From assembly GCF_003730195.1 (NCBI RefSeq), contig NZ_QWGG01000001.1, positions 248,001 through 312,000 on the forward strand: a stretch of DNA of 64,000 bases, given 5' to 3'. This DNA comes from Halosimplex salinum. GTDB lineage: Archaea > Halobacteriota > Halobacteria > Halobacteriales > Haloarculaceae. The position numbers were made by a program, and so were the translations under genes. The notes beneath the pieces are model-generated. The model had not been told where the DNA came from. It ran no database searches and saw only the letters and a list, made by a program, of their open reading frames with translations. Positions within the stretch are counted from its first letter, which is position 1; each line of letters starts with the position of its first letter. Positions 25,460 through 32,326 of this stretch are shown piece by piece.

Positions 25460-25485
25460 GCGCGGGTGGGGGGAAGCCTGCCGGA

Positions 25486-25492
25486 TTGTTAT
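25486..25492 (-). promoter_or_regulatory. ATAACAA promoter word, DUF457 gene
   Basis: CCATAACAATCCGG on the minus strand, 33 bases from ATG 25459 and 52 bases from the hydrolase ATG. Confidence 0.5.
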
Positions 25493-25733
25493 GGTCTCGT
25501 TACGGCTTCGGCCGGGGAGTCAGCCTCGGCGTTCTTCGGGCGGTAATCGCGGTACGGAAAGCGAAATATCTGGAGCGTCGAAACCTCTTTACGTGGTAGC
25601 CGACTCGGTGTGAGTACAGCGGAAACTGGGACGCAAGCGGGTCCCACAGACAACAGCCGTGTGAGTACCCGGTTACCGACCTGGTGTGGGTCGCAGGCGT
25701 TCACACCGTATCCCGCAACTTCCGCATTCAACA

Positions 25734-26009
25734 ATGAGCACAGATTGGGACGACGTCAGCTTCGTCATCAGTTCGCGCTACCGTGTCGCGGTCCTCAAGC
25801 GACTCGCAGACGGCCCCTCGACGCCGTCGCAGATCGCTTCCGACGAGGACGTGGGCATCGCACACGTCTCGCGGGCGCTCCAGCGCCTGCGAGAACGAGA
25901 GCTCGTAGACCTCCTGGTCTCCGACGACCGGAAGAAGGGCCGCGTCTACGGGCTCACCGAGCAAGGACGCGCCGTCTGGGACAAGATCGAAGCGGAGAAC
26001 ATGGTCTGA
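25734..26009 (+). CDS. Winged-helix (ArsR/MarR-like) transcriptional regulator
   Basis: 91 residues from ATG 25734. A compact winged helix: S-S-R-Y-R-V-A-V-L-K-R-L, then T-P-S-Q-I-A-S-D-E-D-V-G-I-A-H-V-S-R-A-L-Q-R-L-R as the recognition unit and a wing ending V-Y-G-L-T-E-Q-G-R. No ligand domain. Single-domain regulators of this kind are common in haloarchaea. The nearest TATA-like word (about 25563) implies a leader of about 140 bases, which is unusual and may itself be regulatory. Confidence 0.85.
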   Translation: MSTDWDDVSFVISSRYRVAVLKRLADGPSTPSQIASDEDVGIAHVSRALQRLRERELVDLLVSDDRKKGRVYGLTEQGRAVWDKIEAENMV

Positions 26010-26570
26010 CCCAGCCGCCCCCGTCGCGACTGCCGACGAAGCGACCGCCACCGCCGGCTGCCCCGTCCCGAGCCCTCTTCTTCGAAATTCGCCGAGTAAG
26101 CTGATTCAAACGACGGTAACGCCCCCATATACCGCCCGTGTCAACCGACTCGTCGCCCGACGTGACCCGCCCGCGGGCAGCCCACTTTACAGGCATAGGT
26201 TTGTAATGCTTTCTGGCGGGTAAGAACAAGTTAGGGTCCACCGGATCGCAGGAACGGGGTCCATTCCGCGGGCGGTCGCTCGCGCTCGCGAACCGTGGTC
26301 GAGGTCGGCGAGCCCAGCGACGTGTGTCCGTCCGATACGAGAGGATCTGGCATCGTTCGTCGGTGCTGCGGGCCAGTGGAGGCGGTTTCTACCCGATTGC
26401 GGGATTCCGGCGACCGGCGTGCCGACTACCCGGCAGGGACAGTCGTGATAGGGGCGATCGATTCCCGGATACGTGCCGAGCAGTGGCCGAACAGGCGCTG
26501 TTCGACCGCGTATCGCGAAGCGGCTTTAGGGGATGGATTACTATGGAGTCGTAGGACCACCGATCAGTCG
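26010..26570. other. Gene-free intergenic region
   Basis: About 560 bases. The centre (26190-26245) has an AT-richer word, TTTACAGGCATAGG, followed by a T-G rich stretch, which could be a promoter or a small-RNA gene. No protein-coding frame has haloarchaeal composition. Nothing else is recognisable. Confidence 0.4.
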
Positions 26571-26684
26571 ATGACGGAACATCTCTCCGACAGTGATCTG
26601 GAGCGGATCGCGCAGTTCGCGGACACTCCAGCGTACAAGCGGGACCCTGAACAGCTGCTCCCCGAAGACGTCGCCGAGGACTGA
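26571..26684 (+). CDS. Possible 37-residue acidic protein
   Basis: ATG 26571 opens M-T-E-H-L-S-D-S-D-L-E-R-I-A and continues with F-A-D-T-P-A-Y-K-R-D-P-E-Q-L-L-P-E-D, ending in acids. The composition is clearly haloarchaeal and the sequence looks like one compact helix plus tail, as in several conserved micro-proteins of this class. No promoter is obvious. Function unknown. Confidence 0.5.
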   Translation: MTEHLSDSDLERIAQFADTPAYKRDPEQLLPEDVAED

Positions 26685-26908
26685 CTGCGGGCGTCCGTTC
26701 GAGCGACAGCCGCTGGTTTCTGGCGGCCGCGATTGCGACCACGTAGTCTCGACCACCGCCCGACTCGGGCGACGCTCGCCACGCGCAGCGGACAGCGCGG
26801 CGTCTCGTCGGCGTCGTCTCGAGCACCGACACTTCGGGTGTCGGCGACGGTCGAAGCGTCGTGTGGCGCCGCTCAGGCGGTCCGAGACCCACTGGCTGTC
26901 CTCGCCGG

Positions 26909-27454
26909 TCACGCCTGACGACGCAGGTCGTCCGGGACCTGACGGCGGTTCATCGCCCAGACGACGATGTGTGCGCCGACGGTGAGGAGGAAGCCGGAAA
27001 AGATGATGACGCCCAGCGTCACTTCGGTCATGTCCGCGAAGATCCAGACGTTCAGGTTCGACAGAGCGACCAGCGAGATCCCGAGGATCGCGAGCGGCAG
27101 ATAGAGGTACTGCCACGGGACCTCGCGCTCGCTGGGGTTCAGGTACTGGTCGACGTCGTTGGCGGCCGACGTAAGCTCGACCTCGCCCGTGTCCTGGTCG
27201 TACTCGACGAGGCCGGCGTCCTCGAGTTTCGGCACGTGCGTCTGGTACAGCGAGACGTACACGCGTTTGCGCTGCTGTTTGGTCAGTTCTTCGACAGTCG
27301 TGTCGTTCTCCCAGGCCGCGACGTCCTCGGCCAGCTCGGTAAGCTCGACCGGAGCGTCTTCGGTGCGGAGTAAGTAGAGAACGTACCGTCGTCTCGCGCT
27401 ACTCAAGATGTCGAAGACGACGTCCTGGGTCAGGGTCTCGTCCTCTATCGACAT
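26909..27454 (-). CDS. Membrane-anchored DUF7344 regulator
   Basis: 181 residues. The N-terminal winged-helix domain (V-F-D-I-L-S-S-A-R-R-R-Y-V-L-Y-L-L-R, ending Y-Q-T-H-V-P-K-L-E-D-A-G-L-V-E-Y-D) is the same family as the 24106 and 31315 genes. A linker is followed by two transmembrane helices (Y-L-P-L-A-I-L-G-I-S-L-V and V-I-I-F-S-G-F-L-L-T-V). Such proteins could regulate from the membrane. The leader contains a 22-codon ORF and a GTAACAA promoter word. Confidence 0.85.
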   Translation of the reverse strand: MSIEDETLTQDVVFDILSSARRRYVLYLLRTEDAPVELTELAEDVAAWENDTTVEELTKQQRKRVYVSLYQTHVPKLEDAGLVEYDQDTGEVELTSAANDVDQYLNPSEREVPWQYLYLPLAILGISLVALSNLNVWIFADMTEVTLGVIIFSGFLLTVGAHIVVWAMNRRQVPDDLRRQA

Positions 27455-27460
27455 CCCCGA

Positions 27461-27529
27461 TTAGCCCCCGCGCCGTTCTGTCAGCGGATTGCCACATATC
27501 GTGGCCCCGTCGTTGTCGTATCTCGACAC
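27461..27529 (-). other. Leaderless mini-ORF (22 aa, GTG) before the DUF7344 gene
   Basis: GTG at 27529 is exactly 33 bases from the promoter word. The ORF ends in TAA at 27463-27461, six bases before ATG 27454. A GGGGGC stretch near its end and TCGGGG after the stop are purine-rich enough to help re-initiation. Confidence 0.35.
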
Positions 27530-27555
27530 AGGCAGGCAGATTAGTGGGTATCACT

Positions 27556-27562
27556 TTGTTAC
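27556..27562 (-). promoter_or_regulatory. GTAACAA promoter word, DUF7344 gene
   Basis: TCGTAACAAAGTGA on the minus strand, a one-base variant. It is 108 bases from the DUF7344 ATG and 33 bases from GTG 27529. Confidence 0.4.
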
Positions 27563-27703
27563 GAACCGGTTACTCCGGCGGGGTGTAGAGGAACGGAGAA
27601 TTTGAGCGGAGAGACGGCCGCTACGACCGAAATCTGCGATGTCGCCCCTCCGGTCGTCGCCCCACGCTCCCCGTAACAGCCCGCTACTAGTCAAAGGAAA
27701 CGC

Positions 27704-27710
27704 ATAACAA
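27704..27710 (+). promoter_or_regulatory. ATAACAA promoter word, Gfo/Idh operon
   Basis: GCATAACAAAGCCG. It is 39 bases from the mini-ORF ATG (27743) and 206 bases from the enzyme ATG (27910). A GTG at 27736 is at spacing 32 in another frame. Confidence 0.5.
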
Positions 27711-27742
27711 AGCCGACTCTCAGCGCTACCACCGGGTGATTC

Positions 27743-27913
27743 ATGAGCCAGGGACGGCCGACTCCGGCAGCCACACTATCGCCGCGGAACGACGGGCTAC
27801 GTTCGCCGAGCCAGCCCTTGACGCGGGTCGACGCGCAGCAGCCGTGCGGGGGCGCGCGACGAGATCGGGTTCGAACGATCCGTGAGACCGGTCGACGCGG
27901 GGGGAATCGATGA
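27743..27913 (+). other. Mini-ORF (56 aa) with ATGA overlap into the Gfo/Idh gene
   Basis: ATG 27743 opens 56 codons that end with TGA at 27911-27913, sharing ATGA with the next start. The peptide is rich in Arg, Pro and Gly and nearly free of acids until the end, unlike its neighbours. A GGGGGG run lies just before the junction. A second possibility is GTG 27736 in another frame, which would stop about 20 bases short of the enzyme. Confidence 0.35.
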
Positions 27914-28893
27914 CGGACAGGGTTCGAGCCGGCGTCGTCGGCGTCGGAAACATGGGGCGTCATCACGCTCGCGTGTACAGTGAACTCCACGACGTCGACC
28001 TGGTCGGTGTCACGGACGTCGACCGCGAACGAGCCGACTCCGTGGCCGCCGAGTTCGACACTCGCGCCATGAGCCGGGACGAACTGCTCGCACGGACGGA
28101 CGGCGTCTCGGTCGCCGTGCCGACGCGGTTTCACGAGGCGGTCGCCCGCGAGGCCATCGACGCCGGGACGAACATACTCGTCGAGAAGCCGTTCGTCGCC
28201 GACCCCGAGGTGGGACACGACCTGCTCGCGGCGGCGCGCGACCGCGGCCTCGTCGTCGGCGTCGGTCACATCGAACGGTACAACCCCGCGATCGTCGCGC
28301 TCCGGGACGTGATGGTCGACGCCGACCCCATCGCGTTCGCGGCCCGTCGACAGGGTCCGCCGGTCGACCGCGACAGCGTCGACAGCGTGGTCTTCGACCT
28401 GATGATCCACGACATCGACGTGATCTGCTCGCTCACCGACGAGGCGGTCACCGACGTGTCCGCCGTGGGCGCCGCGGACGGCGGCCACGTCGTCGCCCAA
28501 CTCGAGTTCGAAGACGGACTCGTCGCGTCGCTCACGGCCAGCCGCGTCACCCAGGAGCGGGTGCGCGACCTCGCCGTGACCGCCGAGGACTGCCACGTCG
28601 AGGTCGACTACATGGACCAGTCGGTGCAGATCCACCGCCACTCGCTCCCCGAGTACGTCGCGACCGACGGCGACGTGCGCTACCGACACGAGAGCGTCAT
28701 CGAACGCCCGACCGTCGAGACCGGCGAGCCGCTGAAAAACGAGCTCTCGTCGTTCGTGGAGTCCGTCCGCGACGGCACCGAGCCGCGGACGACGGGCGAA
28801 GACGGGATCCGCGCCGTCGAACTGGCGGCCCGGATCGAGGCGGCCGCGGAGGGCGACGCGGACACGACCCCGACCGAGGTGCCGAACCCGTGA
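27910..28893 (+). CDS. Gfo/Idh/MocA-family sugar-nucleotide dehydrogenase (WbpB-like)
   Basis: 327 residues. An N-terminal Rossmann fold (G-V-V-G-V-G-N-M-G-R-H-H) binds NAD. The E-K-P-F-V motif carries the family Lys, and the C-terminal alpha/beta domain includes G-H-I-E-R-Y-N-P and L-M-I-H-D-I-D. It likely oxidises the C3 hydroxyl of a UDP-sugar acid to a ketone, the step before transamination. It overlaps the UDP-sugar 6-dehydrogenase gene by GTGA, so the two enzymes are made together. Confidence 0.88.
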   Translation: MTDRVRAGVVGVGNMGRHHARVYSELHDVDLVGVTDVDRERADSVAAEFDTRAMSRDELLARTDGVSVAVPTRFHEAVAREAIDAGTNILVEKPFVADPEVGHDLLAAARDRGLVVGVGHIERYNPAIVALRDVMVDADPIAFAARRQGPPVDRDSVDSVVFDLMIHDIDVICSLTDEAVTDVSAVGAADGGHVVAQLEFEDGLVASLTASRVTQERVRDLAVTAEDCHVEVDYMDQSVQIHRHSLPEYVATDGDVRYRHESVIERPTVETGEPLKNELSSFVESVRDGTEPRTTGEDGIRAVELAARIEAAAEGDADTTPTEVPNP

Positions 28894-30260
28894 AGCCCCA
28901 GCGCTCTGAGCCGACGCGACTCCACGGAGCGGAGGCGCCCGAAGCGACGCAGCGCCGGGCCTTCACCGGCGGGTCGGTCCCGGTCGCGGTGTACGGCCTC
29001 GGGAAGATGGGCCTCCCGCTCGCCGCCGTCTACGCCGCCGTGTCCGGTAACGTGACCGGCGTCGACATCGACGAGGACGTCGCTCGCGCGGTCGACGCGG
29101 GCGAGTGTCCGGTCGAGGGGGAGCCCGGTCTCCCGGAGACGGTCCGGCGACTCGTCGCCGACGGGTCTCTCTCGGCGACGACCGACGCGACGGCGTCGGC
29201 CGCCGCCGCGAGCGTCCACGTCGTCATCGTCCCCACCCTCGTCGAGGACGACCAGCCGGACCTCTCGACGCTCGAGGCCGCCGTCCGGTCGGTCGGCGCG
29301 GGCCTCGACGCCGGCGACACGGTCGTCATCGAGTCGACGGTCCCGCCCCGGACCTGCCGCGACCGCGTCGGCCCGTGGCTCGAAGCCGAGAGCGGCCTCG
29401 AACTCGGGGAGTTCGGCCTCGCGTTCTGTCCCGAACGGACGATGAGCGGCCGCGCCCTGCGGGACATCCGCGGGAGTCACCCGAAGGTGGTCGGCGGCGC
29501 GGACGACGAGAGCGCTCGCGTCGCCGAACTGATCTACGGCGAGATCACCGACGCCGAGGTGATCACCGTCGACGACTGCACGACGGCGGAGTGCGTGAAG
29601 GTGTTCGAGGGGCTCTACCGCGACGTGAACATCGGGCTGGCGAACGAACTCGCCACCCTCTCCGGGGAGTTCGGCGTCGACGTGACCGAGGCGATCGAGG
29701 TCGCGAACACCCAGCCGTTCTGCGACATCCACGACCCCGGTCCCGGCGTCGGCGGCCACTGCATCCCGTACTACCCGTACTTCGTCATCTCCGAGTTCGA
29801 ATCGGCGACACCGCTCCTCCAGACGGCCAGGCACGTCAACGAGTACATGCCGGAGTACACCGTCGATCAGGCCGTCGACGCGCTATCGGACCAGGGGCGA
29901 GACCTGGGCGATAGCACCGCCGCGGTGTTCGGCCTCACCTATCGGCCGGGCGTCGACGAGACGCGCGCGTCCCCGGGAGTCGACGTGGCCGAACTCCTGG
30001 CCGACCGCGCCGACAGCGTCTACGCGGTCGACCCCGTGTGCACGAGTTCACCGCCGTCGGGCGTCGAACGGGTGTCACTCGACGAGATCGGCGCGAGGGA
30101 GCTGGACCTTGCGGTGATCGCCACCGCTCACGACGAGTTCGTCGAGATCCCGTGGGAGGCGTTCGACGACCTGGTGGTCGTCGACGCGCGACGCCAGTTA
30201 GACGCCGATGCCGTACCACACCCCGTGTCGCGACTCGGAGACGGGTCCGACGAGCGCTAG
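28890..30260 (+). CDS. UDP-sugar 6-dehydrogenase (UDP-GlcNAc/ManNAc dehydrogenase type, WbpA-like)
   Basis: 456 residues from GTG 28890 (GTGA overlap). The Rossmann motif Y-G-L-G-K-M-G-L-P-L-A begins near residue 35, so the first 30 residues are an extension. P-T-L-V-E-D-D, F-C-P-E-R-T and G-V-G-G-H-C-I-P-Y-Y-P (catalytic Cys) are the UDP-glucose/GDP-mannose dehydrogenase signatures, and the pattern favours N-acetylhexosamine substrates. It oxidises C6 to a carboxylate with two NAD. It would produce the UDP-N-acetylhexosaminuronate that the upstream Gfo/Idh enzyme uses. Confidence 0.9.
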   Translation: MKPQRSEPTRLHGAEAPEATQRRAFTGGSVPVAVYGLGKMGLPLAAVYAAVSGNVTGVDIDEDVARAVDAGECPVEGEPGLPETVRRLVADGSLSATTDATASAAAASVHVVIVPTLVEDDQPDLSTLEAAVRSVGAGLDAGDTVVIESTVPPRTCRDRVGPWLEAESGLELGEFGLAFCPERTMSGRALRDIRGSHPKVVGGADDESARVAELIYGEITDAEVITVDDCTTAECVKVFEGLYRDVNIGLANELATLSGEFGVDVTEAIEVANTQPFCDIHDPGPGVGGHCIPYYPYFVISEFESATPLLQTARHVNEYMPEYTVDQAVDALSDQGRDLGDSTAAVFGLTYRPGVDETRASPGVDVAELLADRADSVYAVDPVCTSSPPSGVERVSLDEIGARELDLAVIATAHDEFVEIPWEAFDDLVVVDARRQLDADAVPHPVSRLGDGSDER

Positions 30261-30574
30261 CCTGAGTCGACCGTTCTGACGAGGATGTCGCCGTCCGCGT
30301 GGACGGTGACTTCGTGGTCGCCGAGTTCGAAGACGACGCGTCCGCCGACTGCGGTCTCGGCCTGGCCCGTGAACAACTGGTCGAGCGCGTCCGGGTCGAC
30401 CACGTCGTAGAGCGGTTCGTCCATCTCGACGGGTTCGACCCCACGCGCCTCGGCCAGCACTTCGATCACGGCGATGCTGATATCCGTCTCGTCCTCACGC
30501 TCGGCCGCTGTCGAGTAGACGACCTGCGTAGAGTCGGTCCCACCGCCCTTGCCGTCGGTCGTTCGGTTCGACAT
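30257..30574 (-). CDS. HalOD1 output-domain protein
   Basis: 105 residues from ATG 30574 (an in-frame ATG at 30607 would add 11). The sequence I-S-I-A-V-I-E-V-L-A-E-A-R-G-V-E-P, P-L-Y-D-V-V-D-P-D-A-L-D-Q-L-F and a closing beta hairpin (V-F-E-L-G-D-H-E-V-T-V) match the HalOD1 domain, found alone or at the end of haloarchaeal signalling proteins. Likely a stand-alone signalling output module. Its stop overlaps the end of the UDP-sugar dehydrogenase gene by four bases. Confidence 0.82.
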   Translation of the reverse strand: MSNRTTDGKGGGTDSTQVVYSTAAEREDETDISIAVIEVLAEARGVEPVEMDEPLYDVVDPDALDQLFTGQAETAVGGRVVFELGDHEVTVHADGDILVRTVDSG

Positions 30575-31237
30575 CGTCACGAACCCCGGCCCCTGTCGTC
30601 CTGGCATGCAGAATCCATTCGAATTCACTCCGAAGGTCTGGACGGGGTAGTAAGAATCTTCGGGTCCGTAACTGAGGGTCACCAAGTACGTTCCCGCCAC
30701 CGGCGACCATCGAGTCCGTCGCAGACACCGTAAGCGATGCCCGACTGCTGCGCGCCATCCGTTCCATCTACTTACACGTCTGATAACGGACACATCCCGC
30801 CGACGGTAAGTGTCGGTTGTCTCGCGGGCGAGCCGAAATCGGACGACGTGTCGACGGCCGAACCGTTCGGTAGGGTGTGACGATAGTCACACGTCGGCGT
30901 TCGTCCGGGAGTGGCGCCGACAATCGGTCGAAATGGGTCCATTACCTCGGGAACGGCCCCCCTAATCGAGGAGTTTCGGTGGCAACCACTCACTACTGCC
31001 CTGCGAAAACTGAGGGCGTCCGGTAATGAGATCGTTATTTGCGCGGTCGGGATTGTTCAATCAAGAAAGATTAAGTGTCCGTGACTCGTCACGGACGGAC
31101 GGCGCAACACACTCTGTGGAGGGGTCTCCAGCGCCGGGGGTACGGACACATGAATGCAGACATATCCCACGAATCGGACACGAATCGACCATCAACTGTT
31201 TCCCGGGGACGAGCAGACACGTTCCAGCGGGCGAACG
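30575..31237. other. Intergenic region with two perfect inverted repeats
   Basis: No gene seen. GTGTGAC-GATA-GTCACAC lies at 30875-30892 and GTCCGTGA-CTCG-TCACGGAC at 31077-31096, each with a four-base spacer. The second sits immediately after a TATA-like AAGATTAAG (31066-31075). Both look like operators or RNA hairpins. Confidence 0.55.
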
Positions 31238-31315
31238 ATGAGTAATCGTTTCCACGGCGGATCGACCGATCGAACTCCGCCCGAAGAGCGCCCGCTCCTG
31301 GAGGTGAGGGGCTGA
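31238..31315 (+). other. Mini-ORF (25 aa), TGATG overlap with the DUF7344 gene
   Basis: ATG 31238 opens 25 codons starting M-S-N-R-F-H-G-G and ending in TGA at 31313-31315, which shares TGATG with the regulator start. A strong Shine-Dalgarno-like GGAGGTGA (31300-31307) sits about seven bases before the regulator ATG. No ATAACAA word is seen here. Confidence 0.35.
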
Positions 31316-31929
31316 TGTCGTCCACGTCCCAGCGTGCAGACGACCAGGACCTCCTCCCGGAGGAAACCGACGAGCAGTCGGAAGCCAGCGAGGCGGAAGC
31401 GGCCGCCGCGAGCGCGGCGGAGGAGCCGGAGACGAGCTCGGAACTGCCGCTCGACCACGTCTTCGAGATCCTCAAAAACGAGCGACGCCGGACGGTGTTG
31501 CACTATCTCAAGGAACACGGCGGAACCGTGTCCCTCGGAGAGCTCGCGGAGCACGTCGCCGCCGTCGAGAACGGCACGACAGTCGCTCAGGTGACGTCCA
31601 ACGAACGCAAGTGCGTGTACGTCGGGCTCTACCAGTGCCATCTGCCGAAGATGGACAACATGGACATCGTCGAGTTCAACCAGAACCGCGGCCGTATCTC
31701 GCTCGGTCCGAACGCCGAGCAGCTCTACGAGTACCTCGAGGAGTCCGACGAGGTAGACCGGCCGTGGCCGCTGTACTACGGCTCGCTGACCGCCGCCGGC
31801 ACGCTGTTGCTGGCCGCGAGCCAGCTCGGTGTCGCACTGCTCACGCCGACCCTCGTTTCGGTCGTCGTGCTGTTCGGCATCGTCGGCGTCGCCACCGCGC
31901 AGTCACTCGACCAGCGCCAGACCGACTGA
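31315..31929 (+). CDS. Membrane-anchored DUF7344 regulator
   Basis: 204 residues from ATG 31315. The acidic, Ala/Glu-rich N-terminus (about 45 residues) is followed by a winged-helix domain (V-F-E-I-L-K-N-E-R-R-R-T-V-L-H-Y-L-K) with the H-L-P-K-M-D-N-M-D-I-V-E-F ending. Two C-terminal membrane helices follow (L-T-A-A-G-T-L-L-L-A-A-S and L-V-S-V-V-V-L-F-G-I). It is a paralogue of the gene at 26909. A strong ribosome binding site precedes the start, unusual in a class that often lacks leaders, and fits its second-cistron position. Confidence 0.85.
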   Translation: MSSTSQRADDQDLLPEETDEQSEASEAEAAAASAAEEPETSSELPLDHVFEILKNERRRTVLHYLKEHGGTVSLGELAEHVAAVENGTTVAQVTSNERKCVYVGLYQCHLPKMDNMDIVEFNQNRGRISLGPNAEQLYEYLEESDEVDRPWPLYYGSLTAAGTLLLAASQLGVALLTPTLVSVVVLFGIVGVATAQSLDQRQTD

Positions 31930-32018
31930 CATCCGGTCCGTCCTCCGATTTTTTCACGCTCCGTCACCGGACGGTGTTCAACAATCAGCTCGAAAAGAGA
32001 GCGTCGCTACCGGTCGAC

Positions 32019-32216
32019 TCAGCGCACCGCACCGAGTTCGACGAACGACGGTTCGGTCGCCGAGATCCAGGTCGCCATCCGGGTGTGGTCGTCGACGCCC
32101 GCCGGGTAGATGGTGCACTGGTCCGGCTCGTCGTCGTACCGCTCCACCACCGCCCGCAGTTCCCACGTCGGCGCTTCGCGATCACTCTGCCACTGACCGG
32201 TCCTTTCCGTCGACAT
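32019..32216 (-). CDS. DUF7511-like small protein
   Basis: 65 residues from ATG 32216. The core R-Y-D-D-E-P-D-Q-C-T-I-Y-P-A-G followed by T-R-M-A-T-W-I-S-A is a conserved haloarchaeal module I associate with DUF7511 (from memory). A paralogue lies at 60513 with Y-D-D-R-P-D-R-C-T-I-H-P-A. Function unknown. Confidence 0.7.
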   Translation of the reverse strand: MSTERTGQWQSDREAPTWELRAVVERYDDEPDQCTIYPAGVDDHTRMATWISATEPSFVELGAVR

Positions 32217-32326
32217 ACGACGACAATCACCCCAGCTACCCATTGTAATTGGTCGTCTACAGAATCCGTAGCGGGCCTATACACTCGAAACTCGATGCAA
32301 CCGTCGCAACTGTCCCCGTCACGCGA

